Shown: in pieces, positions 56,663-64,000 of the stretch
Position numbering within the stretch: position 1 is the first letter of the stretch
How the letters are laid out: each line of letters begins with the position of its first letter
NCBI RefSeq assembly: GCF_002205635.1
Contig: NZ_NISJ01000007.1
Coordinates: 155,842-219,841 of the forward strand
Direction: 5' to 3'
Length of the DNA stretch: 64,000 bases
Source: Sphingopyxis witflariensis
GTDB lineage: Bacteria; Pseudomonadota; Alphaproteobacteria; Sphingomonadales; Sphingomonadaceae
Program-made: the position numbers and the translations under genes
Notes under the pieces: generated by a model
Told to the model about the DNA's origin: nothing
Database searches by the model: none
Seen by the model: the letters and a program-made list of their open reading frames with translations, nothing else

Positions 56663-56671
56663 GGACGCAGC

Positions 56672-59644
56672 CTACATCGATATCCCCAGCCCGCGTCCAG
56701 CGCCTAGACTTAGCTGGAGATCCTGAGACAGCGTTTTCCCTCTCATGGCGTCCAGCCCGAGCTGCGCGCGGCGATTTTCGAGGAGCGACTCGAGTTGGGG
56801 ATCGCGGTGAAGGCTCTTCGCCATGCTCGTGAGGTTGGCGCGCGCCTCGTCGCGCGCCGCATATGTCGGTGCCTTGCGGGCTATCGTGCTCTCCTTCTTC
56901 CATGTCGCAACAAACTGGTCGGCACGCTTCTCGGTTTCGGCGGCGAGCCTTTTCGTTTCGACAGCGAGCTGCGCGCGATCGCGCGCCGCACGCTCGGCCG
57001 CCACGCGCTCCGCGGCGCGCGCTGCTTCCTGCCGGTCCATCGCGGCGATCGCCCCCGCCGTCCGTCCTTCGGCCGCCTCGCTGGTGAGCTTGTAGCTTTT
57101 CCCGAACGCCTCGCGCAGATCGTTTGCGCCGCCCGGACGCAGCACATCAAGTTCCTGCCGGGCCTTGTGATAGGCGTCGAGCTCGTGCGGCAGTTCCTTG
57201 CCGCCACCGCGCCGGACATCGACGATGTCCTTCGTCACCCGCGCAAATCGCTCGATCGCCTTGTCGAGCGGCGGTCGCGCAACCGCGGGTTCGAGCGCTC
57301 TGGCGCTAACGCGGACCTCCGATAGTTTGACCTGCCGCAGCCGCTGGGGCGGAGTCTCTTCAAGCGCTTTGCGCGTGACTGAGAGTTTTAGCCCGTCAAA
57401 CATGCCGCGTTTCGGTTCGGCCTTGGGCGCGACCTCTTTGGTGCGATAGTCGCTCGCCATATCCTTGCCGCGCTCGCGACCGAGGGTGCGCACGAGTTTG
57501 GACTGGTCGCGAAAGTCGTCACGGCCATAATGAAGATCAACGGACTCGCGGTGGCGCGACATCGCAACATAGGCTCCGTGCCGGTCCATCCCCGGCGTCG
57601 CGAGAACCTGCACCCGATCGACCGTCATGCCCTGCGCCTTGTGGATCGTCGCGGCGTAGCCATGATCGACGTGGGCGTAATCCTTGAGGTCGAACGCAAC
57701 GCTGCGCCCGTCGTCGAGCATGACAGCCATGCGCGTTCGATCGACATTCTGGACGGTCCCGAGCGAGCCGTTCTTCACCCCCAGCTCGCGCTCGTTCCTG
57801 AGGAACATGACACGGTCGCCCTCGGCGAACATCCGCTCGCCGCGCTCGACCGTTATCTTGAAATCTTCGCCAAGCGATCCGCCCGCGCGCAGCCTATCCC
57901 GAACGTCCTCATTGAGCTGGCGCACCTCGTCATTGGTGTGGGTAAGAATGATCCGGCTCGCATCGGGATGACGCTGGCGATCGCGATCCCACGCATCTAC
58001 CAGTTCGGTGCGCGCAGCATCGCGAGTATTGGCGGCGTGGACATGTCCGGCCTCGGCATAGCGACCGACTGCCTCGCCGGTCCGCCCGGTGGCAAGCTCG
58101 CGCGTAGCATCGCGCTGCCATTCCTCGTGCTGCCGACGGATTGAACTGATCTCGATCGCGCCGTGGCGCTCGGCGGCGGCCCGGAAAGCCGCGCCCGCTT
58201 CGATGGCTTGCAACTGTTCGGGATCGCCGACCAGCACAACTTTAGCCCCCTGCCGCTCCGCCTCGGTGACGACGCGCTCTAGTTGGCGCGTCCCGATCAT
58301 CCCCGCCTCGTCGATGACGAGGATGTGTTTATTCGACAGGAGTTCGCGGTCGTTGGCCCATTGATGTTCGAGGCTCGCCAAGGTCCGCGAGCCGATGCCA
58401 GAACCATGTTCCAAGCCCTCGGCGGCGATACCCGATAGCGCGGCGCCCTGCACCTGATAACCCGCAGCCTCCCACGCTTCGCGCGCGACCCCGAGCATCG
58501 CACTCTTGCCGGTCCCGGCATAGCCGATCACGTTGCTGACACCCCTTGCCGACGTAACATGCTCGAGCGCGCCGCGCTGCTCAATCGATAGATCGAGGCC
58601 GCGTGCTGACGCGCTCGCGAGCGCCCGTTCGCGATAACGATCGGCAACAACATGATTGCGGCGCGCGTCGAGTGTCGCGGTCGCTCGTTCGAGCCGCTGC
58701 TCGGTCTCGATCATCGCCCGCGAGGTGAACCGGTCCTCGCCCCGCCCGTCCTTGCCGAGCGCGATCAGCTCGGGCGATGCTTTCACCGCCGACATCACCT
58801 GGGCATATTGATCGGTGCCGGCACTGTGCCGGTGAACGAACATCGCAAGATCGCGCTCGGTAAATGTGGCCTGATGGTGCGTGATCGCGTCGAACGCGAT
58901 CGCGGGATTGGCGATCAGCTTTTCACCGTTCCGCCGCGCAATATCGAGATGCTCTTCGGCGCGGTCGACTTCGAGCCCCTGCTCCACCATCCGCGACGCT
59001 GCGGGCCCGATCTTGTGCTGCGGTTCAAGCTCGATCCCTTGCGCTTCCAATGTGCGGTGATCGACGCGCGCGTCGATATCGAGTTCGGCAAGGCGAGTGT
59101 TGACGTGATCGGCCCACGCTTCACGCCAATGGGTCAGCAGCTCGGTGCGGTTCCAGTCGCGAACTTTCGCGCCGAACTCCACGGATCCGTCGTCGCCGGT
59201 GCGGATTTCGCGCATTGTCAGCATGACGTGCGCGTGCGGCCGCGCCAGCCCGTCGCCCCCGATGTCCCGGTGAACATTGAGATCGGCGATCATGCCGCGC
59301 GCCACGAACTCGTCTCGGACGAAGTCGCGGGCAAGCTCAATGCCCTGCTCCTGCGTCATCTCGCGCGGGATCGCGAACTCAATTTCGCGAGCGAGCTGCG
59401 CGTCCTTGCGGATCTCCGCCGCCTCGACATCGTTCCAGAGCTTTTCGCGGTCGCGCCATTCCTCGGGCGCGCCGTCGGGGAGCAGCACCTCGCTGTGCAC
59501 GACGCCCGCTTTGTTCGAGAAGTCGTGGCTGCGGCCGAGCCGCTCATCGTGCAGCCGGTCGGCCGAACGATAGGCCGCCGCGGCAACGGCGCTGCTGCCC
59601 ACAGCGCGGGAAATGACTTTTGCCGAGAAATGATAGATCGCCAT
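56672..59644 (-). CDS. traA: Ti-type conjugative relaxase/helicase TraA
   Basis: This 990-residue MOBQ relaxase nicks oriT and unwinds DNA for transfer. The N-terminal MobA/MobL domain starts MAIYHFSAKVISRAVG, and the metal-binding histidines are in RPHAHVMLTM. The C-terminal RecD-like helicase has Walker A GYAGTGKSAML, Walker B LVIDEAGMI, VGDPEQLQAIE and YAATIHKAQGMT. It is divergent from the TraC/TraD-like genes, and the intergenic region holds an oriT-like site. The extended open frame from 59704 is not conserved. Confidence 0.93.
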   Translation of the reverse strand: MAIYHFSAKVISRAVGSSAVAAAAYRSADRLHDERLGRSHDFSNKAGVVHSEVLLPDGAPEEWRDREKLWNDVEAAEIRKDAQLAREIEFAIPREMTQEQGIELARDFVRDEFVARGMIADLNVHRDIGGDGLARPHAHVMLTMREIRTGDDGSVEFGAKVRDWNRTELLTHWREAWADHVNTRLAELDIDARVDHRTLEAQGIELEPQHKIGPAASRMVEQGLEVDRAEEHLDIARRNGEKLIANPAIAFDAITHHQATFTERDLAMFVHRHSAGTDQYAQVMSAVKASPELIALGKDGRGEDRFTSRAMIETEQRLERATATLDARRNHVVADRYRERALASASARGLDLSIEQRGALEHVTSARGVSNVIGYAGTGKSAMLGVAREAWEAAGYQVQGAALSGIAAEGLEHGSGIGSRTLASLEHQWANDRELLSNKHILVIDEAGMIGTRQLERVVTEAERQGAKVVLVGDPEQLQAIEAGAAFRAAAERHGAIEISSIRRQHEEWQRDATRELATGRTGEAVGRYAEAGHVHAANTRDAARTELVDAWDRDRQRHPDASRIILTHTNDEVRQLNEDVRDRLRAGGSLGEDFKITVERGERMFAEGDRVMFLRNERELGVKNGSLGTVQNVDRTRMAVMLDDGRSVAFDLKDYAHVDHGYAATIHKAQGMTVDRVQVLATPGMDRHGAYVAMSRHRESVDLHYGRDDFRDQSKLVRTLGRERGKDMASDYRTKEVAPKAEPKRGMFDGLKLSVTRKALEETPPQRLRQVKLSEVRVSARALEPAVARPPLDKAIERFARVTKDIVDVRRGGGKELPHELDAYHKARQELDVLRPGGANDLREAFGKSYKLTSEAAEGRTAGAIAAMDRQEAARAAERVAAERAARDRAQLAVETKRLAAETEKRADQFVATWKKESTIARKAPTYAARDEARANLTSMAKSLHRDPQLESLLENRRAQLGLDAMRGKTLSQDLQLSLGAGRGLGISM

Positions 59645-59673
59645 GACGGCGTACCATTTGCAGCAAAACAAGC

Positions 59674-59701
59674 ACGTCGGCACGACGTATAAGCGCGCCC
59701 T
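59674..59701. other. oriT: Candidate oriT (RSF1010/pTi-type nick region)
   Basis: A perfect hairpin ACGTCG-GCA-CGACGT (59674-59688) is followed directly by ATAAGCGCGCCCT (59689-59701). The MOBQ oriT nick consensus known from RSF1010 (TAAGTGCGCCCT after an inverted repeat) and from pTi (CGACGTATAATTGCGCCCT-like) has the same layout. It lies 30 bp upstream of the relaxase start, between divergent transfer genes. Confidence 0.8.
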
Positions 59702-59816
59702 CACACGATTTCATCGCGCTCGGGATCACAAAGTCGCAAGAGATTTCAGCTGCTTGAACGAAGATGAGACTCGGCATAGCTGGTTGGTCCGACTCCCTCA
59801 AACGGAAGGACAGCCG

Positions 59817-60140
59817 ATGCGTAAACCCCGCGATTTTGACGCCGAACTCCAGGCGCTCACCCACAAGGCAAAGACGCTCAAGACGAAGAAGCAAAGTCAG
59901 CTCGGCGAGCTGGTCACCGCGACGGGCGCCGATGCGCTATCTATCGAGCAACTTGCTGGCGCCCTGCTCGATGCCGTGGGATCGGACGCATCGCGGAAGG
60001 AGGCGTGGCGCAAGAGCGGCGCGGCGTTCTTTCGCGGCGACGGCGCCCGCGCTCGCAAAGGCGCTGTCCGCCACGCGAGCAGCGCATCGGCGAACGGCGC
60101 AGGCCCGCCATCGCCTTCAGGCGAAGCGGGCGCGGCATGA
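59817..60140 (+). CDS. TraC-like mobilisation accessory protein
   Basis: This 107-residue basic protein (MRKPRDFDAELQALTHKAKTLKTKKQSQLGELV) has a helical N-terminal segment and LSIEQLAGALLDAV. It resembles the TraC/TraD accessory proteins that assist TraA at oriT in Ti-type systems. The ATG at 59817 follows GGAAGGA. The tail is Ala/Gly/Pro-rich. It is divergent from traA. Confidence 0.8.
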   Translation: MRKPRDFDAELQALTHKAKTLKTKKQSQLGELVTATGADALSIEQLAGALLDAVGSDASRKEAWRKSGAAFFRGDGARARKGAVRHASSASANGAGPPSPSGEAGAA

Positions 60141-60156
60141 CACGCGGGCATGGCAG

Positions 60157-60387
60157 GTGAAGCGCCGCGAGCGGACGCGCCAGCTGATCGAGCTGGGTGG
60201 GCTGATCGCCAAGGCCGATCTGATCGAGCTGACCGGCGATGATCGCGCGGTCATCCTTGGGCTGCTCGTCGAGGCGGCCGCGACGCTGCGCGGCGAAGCA
60301 CGCGAGCAGCAACTGCTACTATGGCGCCGCCGGGGGCGGCGCGCGTTCGACAGCGACCTTAGCGGTGATGCGATGTCGAAACCTTGA
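60157..60387 (+). CDS. traD: TraD family conjugal transfer protein
   Basis: This short protein (about 76 aa) has ERTRQLIELGGLIAKADLIELTGDDRAVILGLLVEAA, the PF06412 TraD pattern, followed by REQQLLLWRRRGRRAF. The GTG at 60157 is the best-placed start; the open frame extends upstream over the TraC-like gene, so the start is uncertain. It is the second gene of the mobilisation operon. Confidence 0.78.
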   Translation: MKRRERTRQLIELGGLIAKADLIELTGDDRAVILGLLVEAAATLRGEAREQQLLLWRRRGRRAFDSDLSGDAMSKP

Positions 60388-60583
60388 TCGAACTGCAAAG
60401 ACCGCACGGCTGCTTTTCGCGCCGGAAACCATTCGCGCCGCCAAGACCGCGCGTCACGACATTCGCCTGTGAGCGCACTGACAAATTAAGCCGGTCGGTG
60501 ACGCAATCGTCACAGATCGCCACGCCGTCTAGGCGCTGGATCAGTGCCTCGATTTGACGGGCGATGGTCATGCGCCGGGGCAT
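60359..60583 (-). CDS. Small zinc-ribbon-like protein
   Basis: The 74-residue protein has two cysteine pairs, ICDDCVTDRLNL and PCGLCSS, around RSQANVVTRGLGGANGF. The layout suits a small zinc-binding protein often found near ArdC-type modules. Function unknown. It overlaps the 3' end of traD on the other strand. An alternative ATG is at 60571 (MTIARQIEAL). Confidence 0.6.
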   Translation of the reverse strand: MPRRMTIARQIEALIQRLDGVAICDDCVTDRLNLSVRSQANVVTRGLGGANGFRREKQPCGLCSSIKVSTSHHR

Positions 60584-60598
60584 AGATCAGCGTTGAGC

Positions 60599-61516
60599 CT
60601 ACGCAGCTGATTCCAGCTGGGCGATGCGCTCCGAACAGATTGCGTGCACCGCGCGGCCGAGTTCTTCGACGCGCTCGCCAAGCCAGCGCAATTCGTCTTC
60701 GGTGATCCGGTAATGTTTTGAGTAGCGCGCCTTTACATAGGCTTCTTTGAGCTTCTCGAAGTGCTTGCGGTCCGCTTTCAATTCGCGCGGCCAAGCATCT
60801 ACGAGACGCATATCGATGCGCTCAGCTTGGGTGCGAAGGAACGCCAGGTTGTGGACGTGCGGGGTGTAGAATGTGCAGACGAGCAGAACGCAGTGGTACA
60901 GTTGCTCGGTCGTCTGATGCATGTCGAACGCCGCTTTTTTCACATAGCCTTTGCCGATATGAAATTGTGCGCCTTCAAAAGACTGCATCGCCGCCGGGAA
61001 AAAACTATCAAAATATTCCTGCGCCATGGCGAGCGCCTGCTCGGGCGTCTTCGGTTTCGGCTTGTGCAGCTCCTTGTCGTCAAACTCATAGAGCGCGATG
61101 CCGTCCTTCGCGACATCCATGAAGAAATAGCGCCCGTGCGCGAGGCCGTCGTTCACCTCCTGCATCGTGTGGACGATGAAGTTGACCGGCGTGTGTAGCG
61201 TCTTGTCGATCGCAAGCTCGCGGTTGAGCCGGTCCTCGACCTTGAGCCAGTAATCGACCTTGTCCGTGAGCCTTTTGTCGCTGACGATGATCAGCAGATC
61301 GAAGTCGGACCGATAGCCCTTGGCTGTGTGCGGCTCATCGACCCAGCCGCCGCGCGCGTAGCTGCCGTAAAGGATGATCTTGTCGATCCGGCCCTTCTTC
61401 TTCCAGCTCATTGTCGCAAGCGCGATGCTGTCGGCAAATTCTTCGAAGATGATCTGCTTCACGCGCTCAAGCTCGCGCTGCTTGTTGGCCGGAAGATGAT
61501 CGAGGTCGGTGCGCAT
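60599..61516 (-). CDS. Fused MNT-HEPN domain protein (nucleotidyltransferase plus HEPN)
   Basis: The 305-residue protein has an N-terminal minimal nucleotidyltransferase with ILYGSYARGGW and SDFDLLIIVSD (G-S-x-A-R-G and D-x-D). A C-terminal helical HEPN-like domain has KKAAFDMHQTTEQLYHCVLLV and ARYSKHY near the end. In paired MNT/HEPN toxin-antitoxin systems the two activities are on separate chains; here they are joined. ATG at 61516 gives this start. A toxin-antitoxin or immunity role is inferred. Confidence 0.8.
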   Translation of the reverse strand: MRTDLDHLPANKQRELERVKQIIFEEFADSIALATMSWKKKGRIDKIILYGSYARGGWVDEPHTAKGYRSDFDLLIIVSDKRLTDKVDYWLKVEDRLNRELAIDKTLHTPVNFIVHTMQEVNDGLAHGRYFFMDVAKDGIALYEFDDKELHKPKPKTPEQALAMAQEYFDSFFPAAMQSFEGAQFHIGKGYVKKAAFDMHQTTEQLYHCVLLVCTFYTPHVHNLAFLRTQAERIDMRLVDAWPRELKADRKHFEKLKEAYVKARYSKHYRITEDELRWLGERVEELGRAVHAICSERIAQLESAA

Positions 61517-61574
61517 TGTTTTCACCCTGTAATTGGATGCGCCGGATGGCAAGCGCCATCCGGCGCGAAGATGG

Positions 61575-61826
61575 TCACCACAGCCGGAAACGCCACCACC
61601 ATGGATCTTTTTCATCCATGGCTTTCATCATGATGCGCAGGCTCGCCGCGAAGTGCGCTTCGACATCGGCGACGCTGATGCCGAAGCGGGCCGCGATCTG
61701 TGGATAGGTCATTTCATCGACGCGAATTGCGAGAAACACCTTTCGGTCCATGCCGTGCATCTGGTCCACGACGCGCTCGGCGCGCCACAGGCGAAGGCGT
61801 TCTTCGCGTGGCTTACGCGCGCTCAT
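61575..61826 (-). CDS. Sigma-factor-like helix-turn-helix protein
   Basis: The 83-residue protein has LDRxVFLAIR-type and YPQIAARFGISVADVEAHFAASLRIM segments that match sigma-70 region 4 HTH proteins. It lacks region 2, so it cannot be a full sigma factor. Its ATG overlaps the ArdC stop (ATGA), so it is translated with ArdC. It may regulate the element. Confidence 0.75.
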   Translation of the reverse strand: MSARKPREERLRLWRAERVVDQMHGMDRKVFLAIRVDEMTYPQIAARFGISVADVEAHFAASLRIMMKAMDEKDPWWWRFRLW

Positions 61827-62716
61827 TCGCCTTCTCCCGCGAAGGCGAGGAGGAAATCGCTCGCCTTGCTCGCCTGACTGGCAGCGCGGAAAATCGCCTT
61901 GTCATCGCCCTGCAGAACCGACAGCCACGACGCGATATAATCGGAATGGCGCACGGTCGGCGCGATGCCGAGCGAAGCGCAGGTAAACGCCGCCGCCATT
62001 TCGGCGACAAGCTCTTCCTTGGCATAAGTCTCCGACCCGAACCCGCCCTTTTGGTCGCGGTCCAACCGACTGGCGTGACCGGTCCAGTGACCAAGCTCGT
62101 GGAGCGCGGTGCGATACCAGTTGACCGGTTCATGAAACGCCGCCTGCGGCGGCACCTGCACAAAGTCATGGCTGGGGCTGTAAAAGGCTTCACCGCCGCC
62201 GATATTGACGCGCGCGCCGGTCGCAGCGATCAGCGCATCGGCCTCGGCAATGGCAAGCACCGGATCAGGTCTGACCATCGGCGCGATGGTATCGTCGGGC
62301 AGTCCCTCGCACTGGTCGATGTTGAAGACGACAAAACGCTTCAAGAAAGCGACCTGCCGCGCCTCGCGGCCCTCGCCGCGCGCGGCTTCGGCCTCTGCCT
62401 TCGGCGTGAACCGGTCGGCATAGCAGATGACCGTGCCCTTCTCGCCGCGCCGGACGTTGCCGCCCGCTGCCTCGGCTTGCCGGCAGGTCAGCCAACGCTG
62501 TGACGCATAGCCTTTCGCGACGATCTCCGCCCACAGGATCAGCACATTTATCCCGCTATACTTGCGGCCCGTTCCTGCATTCTGCGGCATCGTGCATCCG
62601 CACGCCGCGCTATCCCAAGGCTGCACCCATGGCAGCCGCCCTTCTTCAAGCTCTGCGATAATCCGGTTGGTCACCTCCGAATAGAGGTTCGCCCGTTCGA
62701 TCCTATCCGCACGCAT
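61823..62716 (-). CDS. ardC: ArdC family antirestriction protein
   Basis: The 297-residue protein has an N-terminal ssDNA-binding domain (NLYSEVTNRIIAELEEGRLPWVQPW) and a C-terminal zincin-like domain with HELGHWTGHASRLDRDQ and EELVAEMAAAF. ArdC proteins protect entering plasmid DNA, possibly against type I restriction. ATG at 62716 has GGAGAAAGGAT upstream, preferred over 62737. The presence of a type I restriction system in the same window makes the pairing notable. Confidence 0.93.
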   Translation of the reverse strand: MRADRIERANLYSEVTNRIIAELEEGRLPWVQPWDSAACGCTMPQNAGTGRKYSGINVLILWAEIVAKGYASQRWLTCRQAEAAGGNVRRGEKGTVICYADRFTPKAEAEAARGEGREARQVAFLKRFVVFNIDQCEGLPDDTIAPMVRPDPVLAIAEADALIAATGARVNIGGGEAFYSPSHDFVQVPPQAAFHEPVNWYRTALHELGHWTGHASRLDRDQKGGFGSETYAKEELVAEMAAAFTCASLGIAPTVRHSDYIASWLSVLQGDDKAIFRAASQASKASDFLLAFAGEGE

Positions 62717-63263
62717 ATCCTTTCTCCTTCCAGCCACCGCACCCCGGCCCGGAAGGGGGCGGGGTGGGCGGTAGGAAGGAGCCGGCAGACCCGCATCAAC
62801 GGGCGGGCTGCATCCGCAGGACCGGAACGCAGTGCAGGACCCGCGGCACGCGGGTTGTGGCCCGGCCGGGCGGGGCTAAGGCGAGTGACGCCCACCCTGC
62901 CCCCGCCGTGCCGGGACAGACCAACGCCGCCGCACAGCGGCGACCGCATGCGCGCCAGCGGCGCCCCCCACTCGCGAATCGGACAAGAGCCGCGCCGGTT
63001 ACGGCGCGTCATTCCGACGCGCGGCCGTCGCCGACGGCCTCATTCGTTCTCCGCCGCGACATCGGTGGGACGCTGTGAGAAAAATAAATGCGGATACGCC
63101 AAGGCCGCCCGCAGACCTCCATGGACGCCGGCGGATACCGGCGGCCCTACGCCAGAAGACTACGCCGAAAATCGCGGTTTTATAAGGTGTTGACGTTAGC
63201 GCCGCTCATGCTCTCTTTATCTCGTGTCGACGCAAATTCGTTCAACAGATGGAGTAGAACAGC
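62717..63263. other. 547 bp of GC-rich sequence without a recognised gene
   Basis: The region has the ArdC promoter and several GC hairpins, including CCCGCG-GCA-CGCGGG (62840-62854). The segment near 63160-63263 is AT-richer and probably holds the AlpA promoter. No coding frame looks real. Confidence 0.5.
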
Positions 63264-63485
63264 ATGGCATTTCAATCTCCCCTCCGCCTCATGCGTCTCA
63301 ATGAGGTGCTCGATCTGACCGGCCTCAGCCGTGCCACCCTCTATCGCAAGATCGCTGCCGGAACCTTCCCGACCCAGCACAAACTCGCCGAGCGCTGCTG
63401 TGGCTGGCGCGCCGGCGAAGTCGAAATGTGGCTGCGTAACCCGCGATCGTTCACCATAGCCGATCTCAAGCGCGAAGCGGCCTGA
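63264..63485 (+). CDS. AlpA family regulator
   Basis: The 73-residue protein has RLMRLNEVLDLTGLSRATLYRKIAAGTFPTQHKLAERCCGWRAGEVEMWL, the typical AlpA winged HTH. AlpA-type proteins activate integrase or excision genes of islands and elements. The gene is followed by a strong terminator and converges with DUF736. Confidence 0.9.
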   Translation: MAFQSPLRLMRLNEVLDLTGLSRATLYRKIAAGTFPTQHKLAERCCGWRAGEVEMWLRNPRSFTIADLKREAA

Positions 63486-63504
63486 GCGGCCAGACACGGC
63501 AAAG

Positions 63505-63530
63505 CCCCGCGCCGCCGAGGCGGCGCGGGG
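63505..63530. terminator. Bidirectional hairpin terminator
   Basis: CCCCGCGCCGCC and GGCGGCGCGGGG form a perfect 12-bp stem with a 2-base gap, between the convergent AlpA and DUF736 genes. No strong T tract is present on the plus strand; a TTT is found on the minus side. Confidence 0.72.
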
Positions 63531-63543
63531 TGAAAACCCGGCT

Positions 63544-63867
63544 TCAATTGTCGGGGTTCCAGATAATTGCATAGGCGTCGTCGCTATCTTGGCCAGCGGC
63601 GCGGCCGAGGTTGGCGTAGATGCGCCGCGGCCCGAACTCCGGAGCGGCGAGCGTCAGCGACACAAAGGGCTTGCCCGAGGTTTCGCCGATGCGGATCCAG
63701 CCGGCGCCGATCTCAACGCCTTCGGAATAGACCCGGTAGTCGGGCTGGACGTCGCCGTTCTTCGAGGGGTTCACACGGATCTCGATCGGGGCGCGGATCG
63801 AGAGGGTTTTGAGCTGGCCCACGAAGCCTTTTTCGATGGTGCCGTTCACAAAGCCGATAGCTGCCAT
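63544..63867 (-). CDS. DUF736 family protein
   Basis: The 107-residue protein begins MAAIGFVNGTIEKGFVGQLKTLSIRAPIEI and has YRVYSEGVEIGAGW and PFVSLTLAAPEFGPRRIYANLGRA. DUF736 proteins are common accessory genes of alphaproteobacterial conjugative elements. Function unknown. ATG at 63867 is chosen over the 63909 start, which is not conserved. Confidence 0.9.
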   Translation of the reverse strand: MAAIGFVNGTIEKGFVGQLKTLSIRAPIEIRVNPSKNGDVQPDYRVYSEGVEIGAGWIRIGETSGKPFVSLTLAAPEFGPRRIYANLGRAAGQDSDDAYAIIWNPDN

Positions 63868-64000
63868 TGGTCGTCTCGTGCGCCAAGAGTGGTGGGTAGG
63901 ATCCACCACGCGCGATTATTGTCTCTGCGGGGTGAAAGGCCCCGTCCTCCACGTGCCGCAACACGGGGAGCGAAGTGGATGGGTGAGGTGAACCGGGTGC

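Noticed and set aside
62840..62854. CCCGCG-GCA-CGCGGG hairpin considered as oriT
   Set aside because: It lacks the TAAGTGCGCCCT-type nick sequence. The 59674-59701 site has both the hairpin and the nick-like sequence beside traA.

Overview
The window looks like a high-GC alphaproteobacterium of the Sphingomonadaceae (Sphingopyxis or Sphingomonas type). The indications are three large TonB-dependent receptors with sphingomonad-style plug starts, a DUF6356 protein, a DUF3088 protein, a Ti/RSF1010-type TraA relaxase with DUF6118, ArdC and DUF736 companions, and many GTG/TTG starts with short start-stop overlaps. The genus is inferred, because no rRNA is present.

Layout. (1) 1-4.7 kb is core chromosome: a GNAT-like gene cut by the window edge, a cupin/JmjC-like protein, an EAL phosphodiesterase, moaA, nadK and tRNA-Asn(GTT). 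(2) 4.7-16.2 kb is a genomic island inserted in the 3' end of tRNA-Asn. It is bounded by a perfect 19-bp repeat (4680-4698 and 16217-16235). It carries a P4-type integrase, a small HTH protein, a replication-initiator-like gene containing four 17-bp palindromes, two small island-type proteins, and an overlapping hsdM-hsdS-hsdR operon followed by a two-helix membrane protein. (3) 16.9-20 kb holds an Lrp/AsnC regulator divergent from DUF6356, YeiH and an aromatic aminotransferase. (4) 20-55.5 kb is a large catabolic region with three TonB receptors, four local regulators (IclR, LysR, GntR and the nearby Lrp), a ThDP enzyme, two aldehyde dehydrogenases, a cyclase-family hydrolase, esterases, SDRs, two acid-CoA ligases, an acyl-CoA dehydrogenase, two hydratases (one fused to a degenerate dehydrogenase), a DsbA-type isomerase, Rid proteins, an M14-type amidohydrolase, a quinone reductase and an MFS transporter. 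A decayed GAF-GGDEF gene lies inside it. (5) 55.7-64 kb begins with a decayed cysQ remnant and continues as part of a conjugative element: truncated DUF6118, TraA relaxase/helicase, an oriT-like site, TraC/TraD-like genes, an MNT-HEPN protein, a sigma-like HTH, ArdC, AlpA and DUF736.

How it works together. Region 4 reads as uptake (TonB receptors, MFS), hydrolysis (esterases, cyclase, amidohydrolase), oxidation of aldehydes to acids, CoA activation and beta-oxidation-like steps. The substrate is probably aromatic or cyclic, but I cannot name it. Repeated non-coding elements tie the operons together. A bipartite 35-bp element is shared by the ThDP operon and the CoA-ligase operon. A different 10-bp element (ATTGACATTT) occurs at the amidohydrolase/PaaK divergent region and at the third TonB receptor. 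The island's restriction system and the conjugative element's antirestriction protein sit in the same window.
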